Source: Dyella nitratireducens | Lineage (GTDB): Bacteria > Pseudomonadota > Gammaproteobacteria > Xanthomonadales > Rhodanobacteraceae | Length of the DNA stretch: 64,000 nucleotides | NCBI RefSeq assembly: GCF_014642835.1 | Contig: NZ_BMJA01000002.1 | Location: forward strand, 1,054,867-1,118,866 | Direction: 5' to 3' | In this document: piece after piece, positions 36,167 through 45,310 of the stretch | How the letters are laid out: every line of letters begins with the position of its first letter | Numbering within the stretch: position 1 is the stretch's first letter | Position numbers and translations under genes: made by a program | Notes under the pieces: model-generated | Seen by the model: only the letters and a program-made list of their open reading frames with translations | Told to the model about the DNA's origin: nothing | Database searches by the model: none

Positions 36167-37537
36167 ATGGCAAGCAAGTTTGATTTGAAGTTCTTCTCCA
36201 AGCGGAGCCAGCATTTCTTCGCCGCTCTTTTGTTATCGATGCCGCTGGCGTCTTATGCCTCGATCAATATCACGGCACCACCTTATTTGGCGGTGGGCGA
36301 TGGCAAGACGGACGATACTGCTGCATTTAAAAGTGCGCTGGCCGCTACGGGTGCCGCTGGCGGCGGCGTGATCTATGTCCCAGCGGGCCAATACGTCATC
36401 AGCGGCATCCTTGCGCTTCCGCATGGAACAACGCTGGAGGGCGATGGGGAAGGGGCGACGACAATCGAATCGACGCTGCAAGGTAGTCCAACGCTGATTC
36501 TTCAGGGCGACTACACCAAAGTCAAAAACATGAGCGTTCATTTCGCCGGTTCGACTGCGGCAACCGACGGCACGCTCGGCATCTATACAGCCACGGGACC
36601 GGCAGCCCAGGGTTATGCAGCCAACAACATCGAACTAAGTCACCTCGAAGTTTCCAACTTCAGCCACAACATTTATATCGATGGATCCGTCAATGGCATC
36701 CTGTCGGACATCAGTTCGCATAATGCCGTACATACCGGCCTCGTTGGTCTTTCAGCCCAAGGTTACTGGAGCAATATCCTTGTCGTCGCCAATCAGGCGG
36801 ATGGCATCTACTTAAGCACTTCACACAATGCAGGCGGCGTCGCGCCGTTCATGACGGGCATTCAAACCTTTTCGAATGGCGGATGGGGTATTGATACGAC
36901 CATGGGCATCACCCTTGGTGGCATGCCCAGTTTTCTCAATAACGATTCGCAAGGGGAACTGCTGATTGAAGGGGGCTCGGGGGCAGATTCCGGTCATGTC
37001 GCGAATGTAGATATTCAATTTGCCGGTCAAAATGCCTTTTATCCTACGCCGGGTTACCCGAATGTAAGCAATGCTCCAGGCATCGAGGTAACCTCCGCCT
37101 CGGGGCCGGTGCGGTTTACCGATGTGAGCATGTTCAATAACAATGGAACAGGTATGTTGCTCAATGTTGGAAGCGTGCAAGTTTCCAATGTCCGAATCCT
37201 GGGGTCCGGCGCCGGTGGATCGGGATATTGCATTTCCAGCAATGGATCGAACAGCATATTCACCAACGTTGTCTGCAATACGCCATCGCAGATTTCGGGC
37301 AACACAACGATCGTGAGGGATAGCCAGTTTAGTGCAAACTCCAACACGCTTGCGATACTGCAAATTCCGTCCGGCCAAAACCTGCTCATTGGCGATAACG
37401 TTATCTACAATGGTGGCACTGCGCCTGCGCTGTCGATTTCTGCGGGCGTAACGGTCGCCAACTCATCGAACACCGTTATCGGCACTGTGAGCAATTCAGG
37501 CTCCGCTTCCGGGTATTACACGCCAATGTTTCATTGA
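36167..37537 (+). CDS. Secreted right-handed beta-helix protein (pectate lyase superfamily-like)
   Basis: 456 residues with a signal peptide (FFAALLLSMPLASYA). The N-terminus Y-L-A-V-G-D-G-K-T-D-D-T-A-A-F is the opening motif of Pectate_lyase_3/GH28-type beta helices, followed by GGGVIYVPAGQYVISGILAL and many Asn/Gly-rich coils (HNAVHTGLVGLSAQGYWSNI). It probably cleaves or binds an acidic polysaccharide outside the cell. The N/S/G-rich composition and lower GC differ from the core genes. CAGGAG precedes ATG 36167. Confidence 0.78.
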   Translation: MASKFDLKFFSKRSQHFFAALLLSMPLASYASINITAPPYLAVGDGKTDDTAAFKSALAATGAAGGGVIYVPAGQYVISGILALPHGTTLEGDGEGATTIESTLQGSPTLILQGDYTKVKNMSVHFAGSTAATDGTLGIYTATGPAAQGYAANNIELSHLEVSNFSHNIYIDGSVNGILSDISSHNAVHTGLVGLSAQGYWSNILVVANQADGIYLSTSHNAGGVAPFMTGIQTFSNGGWGIDTTMGITLGGMPSFLNNDSQGELLIEGGSGADSGHVANVDIQFAGQNAFYPTPGYPNVSNAPGIEVTSASGPVRFTDVSMFNNNGTGMLLNVGSVQVSNVRILGSGAGGSGYCISSNGSNSIFTNVVCNTPSQISGNTTIVRDSQFSANSNTLAILQIPSGQNLLIGDNVIYNGGTAPALSISAGVTVANSSNTVIGTVSNSGSASGYYTPMFH

Positions 37538-37617
37538 TCGAGAGTTGTAGACTGTGAAGGAGATCGGGCTGCTTTTTTGGGGTGGCCCGGTTTATTTTAC
37601 GTAAGCGGGAATTAGAA

Positions 37618-38610
37618 ATGTTCGACAGGAAGTCAAAGACAAAGGGCTTTTCCTGGATGCCGGGAAGTGGGCCGGATGTGGATGCTGTTCTCCGGCTGAC
37701 AAGGCAGTTTCGGGCGCCTAACCAGCCAATGGGCGAGGCTTGGTTCATGGGAACCAAACGCCGGATGTTCAACGAATTAATGACGAATCCCCCCGATCAT
37801 TGGACTCCGGATTTGCTTAGGCAGCCTCTTTACGAGCTCGCTTCCGGACCTGGATGTTTTGGCTACCTCCCGGAGTGGACAAGCTGGACACATTTTCTTC
37901 TGGCACAGTTACCGACTCGAATCGATGGTTCATCCTGGACATCTATCTACGAGTGCCTGGTTAGCGCTTTTATGGCGCACTATCCTGATGAACACGTGGC
38001 TGGTCCCTACGAAGGTTTTTACTCTGACGTGTTGGCCACAGTTGGAAGGGTTCCCATGTCGGCGGGCAGCTGGCCTGGCGGCAGGCTTTCTGAAAAAGGT
38101 GTCATTTCATCCATTGAGGAAACACCAAATGGGCCATTCATTTCTTGTGGAGGAGCCTTCTCAGCCGCGCTTTTCCTGCATCTAAAATACCTAGGTCAAG
38201 CCGACATCGGCGGTTGGCTATCTTCCGTCTTTGCGATTCGCCATTACATCTGGCGCATCAAACTTGTTTTATGGATGGAAGCCGCTTCACCCGTTCTGAC
38301 TGGGTCAGGCCAGCCCAGTGACCTGGAGTTCGAATCCAGTGACGGCTCGGGATGGGAGGCAAGTTGGTGTTTGAAGGGTAATAGTCCTTGCAAGGATGTG
38401 GATCCAACGCAAATTGAAATACCTTTCATCGACGAAAAGCGTCGGGAAATATTTCGTGGTGCGGTAAAAGCCAGTATGAGCGTTGCAGACTTGGATGCTC
38501 TGAATGCGTACCTGGGTGCGCTGGATGTGCGATACCCTGGCATGGATCAAATCTGCGGCCAGTTTCGGCGTGCTGCGAGGGTCATAGTTAAGGACTATGG
38601 TTTGGCGTGA
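37618..38610 (+). CDS. Conserved-looking hypothetical protein
   Basis: 330 residues, no signal peptide or membrane segment, rich in Trp and aromatic residues (EAWFMGTKRRMFNELMTN, PEWTSWTHFLLAQLPTRIDG, HYPDEHVAGPYEGFYSDVLA). It does not match a family I recognise. Base use resembles the accessory region. A weak hairpin with T-rich tail (about 37564-37600) lies between it and the beta-helix gene, so it may have its own promoter. Confidence 0.55.
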   Translation: MFDRKSKTKGFSWMPGSGPDVDAVLRLTRQFRAPNQPMGEAWFMGTKRRMFNELMTNPPDHWTPDLLRQPLYELASGPGCFGYLPEWTSWTHFLLAQLPTRIDGSSWTSIYECLVSAFMAHYPDEHVAGPYEGFYSDVLATVGRVPMSAGSWPGGRLSEKGVISSIEETPNGPFISCGGAFSAALFLHLKYLGQADIGGWLSSVFAIRHYIWRIKLVLWMEAASPVLTGSGQPSDLEFESSDGSGWEASWCLKGNSPCKDVDPTQIEIPFIDEKRREIFRGAVKASMSVADLDALNAYLGALDVRYPGMDQICGQFRRAARVIVKDYGLA

Positions 38611-38782
38611 TCGGGCAGGGCGCAAACATTTGCGCCCGGGTTTGGAAGTCTCGTGCATGGATGGTTGCCGGGATAGGCTTGGATCGGCAGTGGTGGGCTG
38701 GCCTGAATCGCAGGCACACTCTTTAAGCTGTCAAAAGGCGCTGCTAGGTTATGCGGCGATAGTCTGTACTCAGGGGGAAAAG

Positions 38783-39769
38783 ATGTACCTACGGGCAGGG
38801 GCGGAGGTTGATGGCGTCCAAACGGCGGCAGAGCGGCGGACGTCTCGGCGTGCTCCCATCGACTATCGCGCCAATGTGGCGCTGCTTGGGCTTGTCGCGA
38901 CGGCATTGGCAATGCAGCTCTTCGCATGGCCGTTCATGTTGCGGCAGTGGGGCGCGTCCGCGCTGTGGGTGGCGGTGCCGTTGGTGGTGCTGACCCCGAC
39001 GCACTGGGGGCTGATCCATGAATCCATTCATGGGCAGCTATCGCCCCAGCGCCGACTCAATGAATGGCTGGGGCGGGCATTGGCCATCGCGTTTGTGTTG
39101 CCGTTCGACGCCGTGCGCTTCGGTCACTTGATGCATCACCGCTTTACACGCGAGGCACATGATCGACCGGACGTGCATGATGGCGCGACGCATCCCGTAC
39201 TTGCGCGCATCAGCTATTACGCGCATCTGCTGGGTGGTCTGTATCTGGGGGAACTTGCGCTGCCCTTGGTCACCTTTCTGCCGACCAGCTGGGTGTGCCG
39301 GCTTGTCGCGCATAAGCTTCGCAGCGAGGAGCCGGTAGGCCAGGATATCCAGCGTCTGTTTGTTGGCTTTGCGGGAAATCAGGAACGGTGCATGCGTATG
39401 CGGCGTGACTGGGTGTTGTCGGTGGCGTTGCATGGCTGCGCCTTTTACCTCTACGGCGCGTGGTGGCCTGCACTTGCCATCACGATGTTTCTGCGCGGCG
39501 TGTGGCTCTCAGTGGCGGATAACCTGCCGCACTACGATGTCACGCTCGACGAACAACAGCGGGCTCGCAACTTTCGTGCGCCGGCTATCTGGCGCCCCGT
39601 GTTGATGAATCATCACCTTCACCGTTTGCATCACCAATATCCAACACTGCCGTGGACGGCACTTCCGGCGCTCGCGCGTGTTGATACCGCAGCTTCCGGT
39701 GCCCATGTCGATGCGGGTTATTTCAGAGCAGCGCTCCGGCAGTTTCGCGGGTTTGGCAAAGTGCGCTAA
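38783..39769 (+). CDS. Fatty acid desaturase family membrane protein
   Basis: 328 residues with several membrane segments and the three histidine boxes of the membrane di-iron desaturases/hydroxylases: H-E-S-I-H (H79, H83), H-L-M-H-H (H115, H118, H119) and H-H-L-H-R-L-H-H (277-284). It would introduce a double bond or hydroxyl group into a lipid acyl chain or carotenoid-like substrate, using oxygen and ferredoxin or cytochrome electrons. CAGGGGGAAAAG precedes ATG 38783. It is followed directly by the repeat element with the GIY-YIG gene. Confidence 0.85.
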   Translation: MYLRAGAEVDGVQTAAERRTSRRAPIDYRANVALLGLVATALAMQLFAWPFMLRQWGASALWVAVPLVVLTPTHWGLIHESIHGQLSPQRRLNEWLGRALAIAFVLPFDAVRFGHLMHHRFTREAHDRPDVHDGATHPVLARISYYAHLLGGLYLGELALPLVTFLPTSWVCRLVAHKLRSEEPVGQDIQRLFVGFAGNQERCMRMRRDWVLSVALHGCAFYLYGAWWPALAITMFLRGVWLSVADNLPHYDVTLDEQQRARNFRAPAIWRPVLMNHHLHRLHHQYPTLPWTALPALARVDTAASGAHVDAGYFRAALRQFRGFGKVR

Positions 39770-39783
39770 AGGAGACGTAGCTC

Positions 39784-40332
39784 GTCATTCCGGCGAAAGC
39801 CCACTGCTGTCCGTGGAAAATTTTGCCGAGCTCAGAAAACTGTCCTTCTATGGGCGGTTTTTGCAAAGGAATGCGGCGAGGGATTTGTTCTCAACATCGT
39901 CTTCAATCTTGCCTTATCGTCATTCCGGCGAAGGCCGGAATCCATGTAGAGTCTGGCCATGGACCGGCGATTACCTTGCACCTACATACTTGCCAGCCGC
40001 CGAAGACGCACGTTGTACGTTGGCGTTACCAGCAACCTGATCCAACGCATATGGCAGCATAAAAACGACGTCACAGTCGGCTTTACAAACCGATATGACG
40101 TCCATCTGCTGGTCTGGTTTGAACGTCATGAAACGATGGAATCCGCCATTCTTCGAGAAAAAACGATCAAGGGCTGGAAACGAGACTGGAAAGTCCGGCT
40201 GATCGAAGAGGAGAATCCTCATTGGATCGACTTGTACCCCGCATTGATATAGATGGATTCCGGCCTTCGCCGGAATGACGGTGAGGTACTACGAAACTTC
40301 CCCGGACAGCAGTGGGCCTTCGCTGGAATGAA
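39784..40332 (+). mobile_element. Repeat element carrying a GIY-YIG nuclease gene ('filled' copy)
   Basis: Order: arm (39784), about 145-bp flank, arm (39919-39945), GIY-YIG gene (39959-40252), inverted arm (40253-40279), right flank ending GGAATGAAGG near 40332. The stop codon TAG abuts the right arm. Both flanks and both arms match the minus strand of 6257-6513 in order, where a loop of about 22 nt replaces the gene. The element therefore looks like the complete parent of the widespread short-loop palindromes. Terminal direct repeats from insertion could not be defined. Confidence 0.75.
39959..40252 (+). CDS. GIY-YIG nuclease family protein
   Basis: 97 residues, a single compact domain. 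T-Y-I-L-A-S followed by L-Y-V-G-V-T-S-N-L is the GIY/YIG pair, R-I-W-Q-H supplies the conserved Arg and His, and E in H-E-T-M-E-S-A-I-L-R-E is the metal-binding glutamate. GWKRDWKVRLIEEENPHWID is the usual ending of the UPF0213/YhbQ-like branch. It would nick or cut DNA with Mg2+. It lies inside the palindromic repeat, its start 14 nt after the left arm and its stop touching the right arm, which points to a role in the repeat's spread. Confidence 0.88.
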   Translation: MDRRLPCTYILASRRRRTLYVGVTSNLIQRIWQHKNDVTVGFTNRYDVHLLVWFERHETMESAILREKTIKGWKRDWKVRLIEEENPHWIDLYPALI

Positions 40333-40366
40333 GGTGAGGTGCTACGAAACATGCTCTAAGCGTGTT

Positions 40367-41620
40367 TCACTCCGTGCGAATCGCGACCACGGGCGGCACC
40401 TTGGCGGCATATCGCGCCGGCCCCCACACGGCCACCTGACCGAGCAGCCACAGCAACAGCGCACCAAGTGGCAGTACGTAAGGAGGCATGCGTGGCAACT
40501 CATAGACATGCATCAGGCCGAGATTCGCCAAGAACGCAAGCAACACCCCGAGTACGATGCCGCCGCCGACAATCAGGAAATTCTCGGCGTGGAAATAGCG
40601 CAGAATGTCGCCCGTTGTTGCGCCGAGCGAACGGCGGATGCCGATCTGTTTGCGCCGCTGGCTGACCCAGAAACTGCTCAACCCCACGATACCGCCCGCG
40701 GTAGCCATCAGCAGCAATCCGCTGAGGATGCTCATCAGCAACGCCACGCTGCGATCGGTCGCATAATCGCGTTCGCGCGCCTGGAGCAAGGTAATAACGC
40801 CTTCTTTCGGATCGATAAGGCGGACCGCGCCGCGTTCTTGTAGCGCTTTCAGTGCTGCGGCGATCACGGGTTTCATGGCGGTGGCGTCGGTACGCACCAG
40901 ATACACGACACCCTCGGGATCGAGATAACGTGCGGGAATCAGCACGCTATCCTCGTCGATGGATCGTACCGAGCTGTCAGCATATGAACCTTGCAGGCTG
41001 GCGAGGATGCCGATGATGGTGGCAGGCCCAGCGGGCAGGTAAACCGTTCTGCCCAGGGCCGAACCATCGGGAAACAACTTGTTGGCAGCGCTGCGCGTGA
41101 TGATGATGCCCGGCGGAGACATCTTGTCGTAGGGGCCGATGGCGGTGATTTCCTCGGGACGAAAGTTGCGCCCGGCAGCTAGCGAAATGCCAAGCGTATC
41201 GATCGCATGCTCGTCGGCAGCGTAGGCGATGGAAAGTTTCGGGCGTGTCTTCTGGTCCGGTTTGAGTTTCAGTCCCAGCGGTATTCCGCCGCCGCCTTCC
41301 AGCGGATAAGCCTCGCTGGAAAACGCGTCGCGCACGCCCGGCACCTGGCGCAGGGCAGCGAGGTCAGTGCGAATATTGGTGTCGATCTGGGCGGCGTTCT
41401 GACCATTCTTCCACTCGTTGCGGATGATGAATATATGAGCTTCATCCGTGCCAGTGGGGCGAGACAAATGGATAAAGCGCGTTGCCACGATAAAGAGTGC
41501 GTTGGAGGCCACCGCCAGCGTCAACGCCACCTGCAGCACGATGAGCACGGTAGCTACCTTGTGTCGGCCCAGCGCAGCGACGATCGGGCGCAGCTGCATC
41601 CATGTCCTGATGAGTGCCAT
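40367..41620 (-). CDS. ABC transporter permease (MacB/FtsX type)
   Basis: 417 residues: an N-terminal membrane helix (TVLIVLQVALTLAVASNALF), a periplasmic MacB-like core (about 45-270), then three helices with the FtsX signature (MSILSGLLLMATAGGIVGLS; RKQIGIRRSLGATTGDILRY; LPLGALLLWLLGQVAVWGPA). It begins 10 nt after the stop of the similar permease upstream. Such pairs export peptides, lipids or antibiotics, or transmit signals, together with a LolD/MacB-like ATPase. No ATPase gene lies beside them here. Confidence 0.87.
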   Translation of the reverse strand: MALIRTWMQLRPIVAALGRHKVATVLIVLQVALTLAVASNALFIVATRFIHLSRPTGTDEAHIFIIRNEWKNGQNAAQIDTNIRTDLAALRQVPGVRDAFSSEAYPLEGGGGIPLGLKLKPDQKTRPKLSIAYAADEHAIDTLGISLAAGRNFRPEEITAIGPYDKMSPPGIIITRSAANKLFPDGSALGRTVYLPAGPATIIGILASLQGSYADSSVRSIDEDSVLIPARYLDPEGVVYLVRTDATAMKPVIAAALKALQERGAVRLIDPKEGVITLLQARERDYATDRSVALLMSILSGLLLMATAGGIVGLSSFWVSQRRKQIGIRRSLGATTGDILRYFHAENFLIVGGGIVLGVLLAFLANLGLMHVYELPRMPPYVLPLGALLLWLLGQVAVWGPARYAAKVPPVVAIRTE

Positions 41621-41630
41621 GACGGTAACC

Positions 41631-42962
41631 TCAACTATTGATCTTGATTTGCCAGGCAGGCTGGATTTTCGCCGCGCGCCAGGTCGGGTACAGGGCGGAA
41701 ATCACTGTGGCGGCCATCGCAAGCAGCACGGTCAGTACGATCAGCGAGGCGTCGGCGTGCACGATACGCGCAATGCTCGGCTCAAAAAGCGCCCCGGCGC
41801 CACGCAGGCCGAGCAGCGTCAGCGCCACGCCGAGTATGCCGCCGACGCAACCCAAGGCGGCCCCCTCGATCAGGAGTTGCCGGTAGACGGCGGCTCGCGA
41901 AGCCCCCAGCGCTCGGCGTATACCGATTTCCGGTGCGCGCCGCATGAATCGGGCAAGCATGAGCCCGACGACGTTGACCATCACAATCAGCAAAAAGCTG
42001 GCAGACACCAACATGGACAAGTTGGATGCCTTGGGCGTGACGTGTTCGTGCGCCATCCACGCCATCAAGTTGCGCAGTCGTATATTGGGAGCCCATGAAA
42101 AGCGACCGTTGCGTCGCTGTTCCTCGGCATAATTGCGCAGGAATTCACGGTAACGCTCTACGTCGCTTGGCGTCACAAGCTCCACCCAGGCATCGATCCA
42201 TACACATTCGCTGCGCAGGTATTTATCCCAGTCGGAAATGCCAAGGTCCGTGGAATACGAAGGGCAGAGATCGTATTTGGTGCCCTTCTTCATATCGATC
42301 GCACGGGTGAACGGTATATAGATATCCCCCGTGTCACTGAAGATTCCCGGGATATCAAGGCTGGCGATATCAAAGAAGCGAGGCTTCGGGTTCCAGTCGT
42401 CCAGCACGCCGCCGATGCGAAAAATCTTCCCATCCAGCCGGATCTCCAGCCCAACGCTGTTTTGTCCGCCAAACAGCTTGTCGTTCAAGCGCCGGCTGAT
42501 GACTACCACGCTGGCGTGCTGTGTATCGTCAGTCGGCGTCCACCCGCCGCCAAAACGAAAAGGCACATCGAACATGGGAAAAAAATCGGCGGTTACCGCA
42601 TCGCCACTGAGCGGCATGGCCGGAATCAATCGATTATCCGATTCCATTTGCCATGTTGCGGGATAGAGCAGTGTTTGCCGGCTTGCCTTCCGCGCCTGGT
42701 ACAGCGCGATCGCATCCGTATAGCTCAACACCGGAGATGGCTCGCTCCCGTTCCAGTTGATGGTGGGGCCAAAACTGTCGATCTGCGGCACGTAAAGCCG
42801 GGAAGACTTGGCGGGGATGGGGTCGCTCGTTGTGGCACGGAACACGGCATAGGACACCATGCAGGCCGACACGCCGAAAGCCAGCAGTGCGATCACCAGC
42901 GCCGTCAAAGCCTTGCTTCGTGCGCTGCTTCGCCATGCCAATGCAACGTAATACCCCCACAT
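41631..42962 (-). CDS. ABC transporter permease (MacB/FtsX type)
   Basis: 443 residues with the same design as the downstream permease: first helix LTALVIALLAFGVSACMVSY, a periplasmic core, and a C-terminal FtsX part (MLVSASFLLIVMVNVVGLML; RRAPEIGIRRALGASRAAVY; AALGCVGGILGVALTLLGLR). It is the first gene of a two-gene operon. The usual third member, an ATP-binding subunit, and any membrane-fusion protein are absent on both sides, so they must be encoded elsewhere or have been lost. Confidence 0.87.
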   Translation of the reverse strand: MWGYYVALAWRSSARSKALTALVIALLAFGVSACMVSYAVFRATTSDPIPAKSSRLYVPQIDSFGPTINWNGSEPSPVLSYTDAIALYQARKASRQTLLYPATWQMESDNRLIPAMPLSGDAVTADFFPMFDVPFRFGGGWTPTDDTQHASVVVISRRLNDKLFGGQNSVGLEIRLDGKIFRIGGVLDDWNPKPRFFDIASLDIPGIFSDTGDIYIPFTRAIDMKKGTKYDLCPSYSTDLGISDWDKYLRSECVWIDAWVELVTPSDVERYREFLRNYAEEQRRNGRFSWAPNIRLRNLMAWMAHEHVTPKASNLSMLVSASFLLIVMVNVVGLMLARFMRRAPEIGIRRALGASRAAVYRQLLIEGAALGCVGGILGVALTLLGLRGAGALFEPSIARIVHADASLIVLTVLLAMAATVISALYPTWRAAKIQPAWQIKINS

Positions 42963-43158
42963 AAGGCCCCCTGAGGCGTCATCCGGTGATCGGGAATCGC
43001 TTGGTCTGTCGGCCCGAACAATACCTAATAACGCTTTCGATCGGCCATAAAAATTATCGATGCATGTTGGCGCTTACACCGGCACCCCGGGAATTGGCGT
43101 CACGGATTTGGCCCGTATGAGTGCGAATGGCATAAGTGATGGCTCATACGGTGCTAGG

Positions 43159-44094
43159 TCACGTTGACGCTGCCCGCAAATCCGCCAGCTCCTTGCGCAG
43201 CGCTGCGTTTTCTTCTTGGAGCTCGGCCACCTGCCTGCGCAACTGCGTCAGTTCATCTACGGCTTCATCGACGTCTGTCTCTAGCGGAGGCGTGACCGGC
43301 TCCTTGGCCGCCACTTCCCGCGGTTTGCGCTTGGCATCGCGCACTCGCTTGGCGACTTCCTTCAATTCCTTGCTGCCCGCCAAGGCGGCCTCTCTCTGTT
43401 CCTCTTCCGGCAGGCTCGACACCGTTGCCGCGGCATTGATGGAGATCTTGCCCGAGCGTACGGCCGCAATGACCTCAGGCGCTGCCTGTTTCTGGATCTT
43501 TTCGATCAGGGCCACTTGATTGCCACTGAGCTTGGCTTCGCGCGCGAGCGCCTCGCGGCTGGGTGGCCGCTCAGCGGGGGCTGTGGCCGGGGCGGGGGAT
43601 GTATCGGCGGCGTCTGCCTCGCTCTCGTGCTCGGTGATGGGTACAGGGCCTGTCGGGGTTTGGGTGGCCGATCGTTGCGCGAGAATCTCGCGCTTGCGCA
43701 GCGCCAGAATGCCACGCTGGAAATCCGACACACTGCGTCGGCCTAGGTGCTGGTCGATCATCCATAGGTGTACGTCCTCGATCGACTGGAAGCGGGGGTT
43801 TTGCACCGTCTGAAATGGCAGGCCGTGCTTCTGGCAAATGCCATAGCGATTGTGGCCATCGACCAACACGCTACCCCACAACACCAGGGCATCGCGGCAG
43901 CCTTCTGCAAGAAGGCTGCGCTCCAGCGACTCGTGTTCCTCCGGCGTCAGAGGATCAATGTAAGCCTTGAGTTCTTCGTTGACGACGATGTCCAAGTCCG
44001 CTTCGCCCGGTATCAGAAGAAAAGGGCGCGCATTGTAGTGTGCTTGACTGGGATGGGAATACCGCCCCGGCGAGCGGGGAGGCTCGGCGCCCAT
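43159..44094 (-). CDS. ParB-like partition/nuclease domain protein
   Basis: 311 residues. The N-terminal half contains a ParB/Srx-like fold (EEHESLERSLLAEGCRDALV, then V-L-V-D-G-H-N-R-Y-G-I-C, where DGHNR is the diagnostic box). The middle region has an HTH-like part (REALAREAKLSGNQVALIEK), and the C-terminus is a coiled coil (LRRQVAELQEENAALRKELA). It is not next to a ParA gene, so it is not a partition operon; it may be a regulator left by an integrated plasmid or island. Pro/Ala-rich linker at about 180-200. Confidence 0.75.
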   Translation of the reverse strand: MGAEPPRSPGRYSHPSQAHYNARPFLLIPGEADLDIVVNEELKAYIDPLTPEEHESLERSLLAEGCRDALVLWGSVLVDGHNRYGICQKHGLPFQTVQNPRFQSIEDVHLWMIDQHLGRRSVSDFQRGILALRKREILAQRSATQTPTGPVPITEHESEADAADTSPAPATAPAERPPSREALAREAKLSGNQVALIEKIQKQAAPEVIAAVRSGKISINAAATVSSLPEEEQREAALAGSKELKEVAKRVRDAKRKPREVAAKEPVTPPLETDVDEAVDELTQLRRQVAELQEENAALRKELADLRAAST

Positions 44095-44112
44095 CAGGAA
44101 ATGCCTGCTCGT

Positions 44113-44385
44113 TTACTGCAACGGCTTACTTCGCACTCCAAGCCAATTCTCATTACCTAGACCGTCAAGCACATCATCAAGCTGTACGTTGACGGCCTGA
44201 AAGATAAAGAAAAGCTCCGCGCGGCCAATCGTTATCGTGGCGTCGCAGTCCTCAGCATGTTCTTCGTTGTAGGTGATGTGTGCCATCAAATCCAGCATGT
44301 CTTGAAGACGTTTGAGGGTTTCGTAGCCGTCTCGGGACAATAGATAGAGTTGCGGTCCGCAGCGGCCGCCTTGCATGTCTTCCAT
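44113..44385 (-). CDS. Small protein, possibly XAC0095-like
   Basis: 90 residues: Y-L-L-S-R-D-G-Y-E-T-L-K-R-L-Q-D-M-L then helices ending RAELFFIFQAVNVQLDDVLD. The pattern recalls the small XAC0095-like proteins of Xanthomonadaceae, whose function is unknown; this match is from memory. It begins a run of small minus-strand genes. The open frame continues upstream to 44565, but ATG 44385 fits the family length. Confidence 0.5.
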   Translation of the reverse strand: MEDMQGGRCGPQLYLLSRDGYETLKRLQDMLDLMAHITYNEEHAEDCDATITIGRAELFFIFQAVNVQLDDVLDGLGNENWLGVRSKPLQ

Positions 44386-44470
44386 TTGTGTTCTCCGCAC
44401 GCTTAGGTCACGCCGCGTATTGCACGCGGCGTGAAGGGCTTCAGGAAAAATCCTGCCTGTTTTGTCGGAA

Positions 44471-44602
44471 TCAGCTGCTTCCGTTTCGACAAGTGCCCAC
44501 TTCGGCTCGACGTCGCGCAGCCTGCGCGGCGGAGAAGTAGGGGAAATGCACCAAGGTGGGAGCACGAAAGTGTGCCGGTGCCGTATGATCGAGGATAACC
44601 AT
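44471..44602 (-). CDS. Very small protein of unknown function
   Basis: 43 residues starting at ATG 44602, directly behind the strong ribosome site AAAGGAGAGTTGACC; an in-frame upstream start at 44731 would add 43 residues but lacks such a site. The product has an aromatic stretch (TLVHFPYFSAAQAARRR) and a basic C-terminus. No family recognised. Confidence 0.4.
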   Translation of the reverse strand: MVILDHTAPAHFRAPTLVHFPYFSAAQAARRRAEVGTCRNGSS

Positions 44603-44890
44603 GGTCAACTCTCCTTTAGTTGGTTGTGGCCAGCGGATCGTTTGGGTTGCAGCCCAGGCGATCCGCGCTACTTCTCTCATGTCGGGCGTGTCGTAGTCAT
44701 CGTTTCGGATGGGCACGCCCGACAGCCGCACCTTCGCATGAAATGCATCTCGGCATCTGTCGGGCTCGAATGATTCGCTGTGTTAGCGAATGCCTACTTG
44801 ATACAGAGATTGGATGACGTCGATAAGTGCAGATGCTTATTCGCTTCGCTGCTGAGAATGGGGCGATGCCGCGGCCAGGTCAGCCGTCTA

Positions 44891-45310
44891 TCAGTTCATC
44901 GGCGAACCCTGGGTGTCTGAATCACAGTCTCGAATGTATAAGAGCTCCCCAACTTGGGGAAATTGCGCTTTAAGGTCCGGAGCGATTTTTGAAACCAGCC
45001 AATCTTTCCAAAATCTTGCTGTCCTCGCCCCAAACAGCCGAATGCGCAATTCAGCGCCAGCTTCTTCTACTTCAGGGATGGCAAGGAATTCATCGCTATA
45101 ACTGAGCACCTCATCTCTCTTTGTCGCCAAATTTGGACCTGACGCCCAAGTACGAGTCCACGTTTTATTTCGACTTATCCAATCATCGTTGAACCATGAT
45201 TGGATACGGGCAGCAATGTCCGGCGTGGAATCATCCAGGTGGATTCGAAGCCCAACTTCCACGCAAAACGAACCATCGTGCTTGCGAGTAGGAAATTTTG
45301 GATGAGTCAT
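44891..45310 (-). CDS. Hypothetical protein
   Basis: 139 residues, soluble, alternating sheet and helix (CVEVGLRIHLDDSTPDIAAR; AGAELRIRLFGARTARFWKD). The size, lack of export signal and setting among small genes resemble immunity proteins, but no family is recognised. ATG 45310 is chosen over the longer open frame from 45466, whose extra residues are low-complexity and lack a ribosome site. Confidence 0.5.
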   Translation of the reverse strand: MTHPKFPTRKHDGSFCVEVGLRIHLDDSTPDIAARIQSWFNDDWISRNKTWTRTWASGPNLATKRDEVLSYSDEFLAIPEVEEAGAELRIRLFGARTARFWKDWLVSKIAPDLKAQFPQVGELLYIRDCDSDTQGSPMN

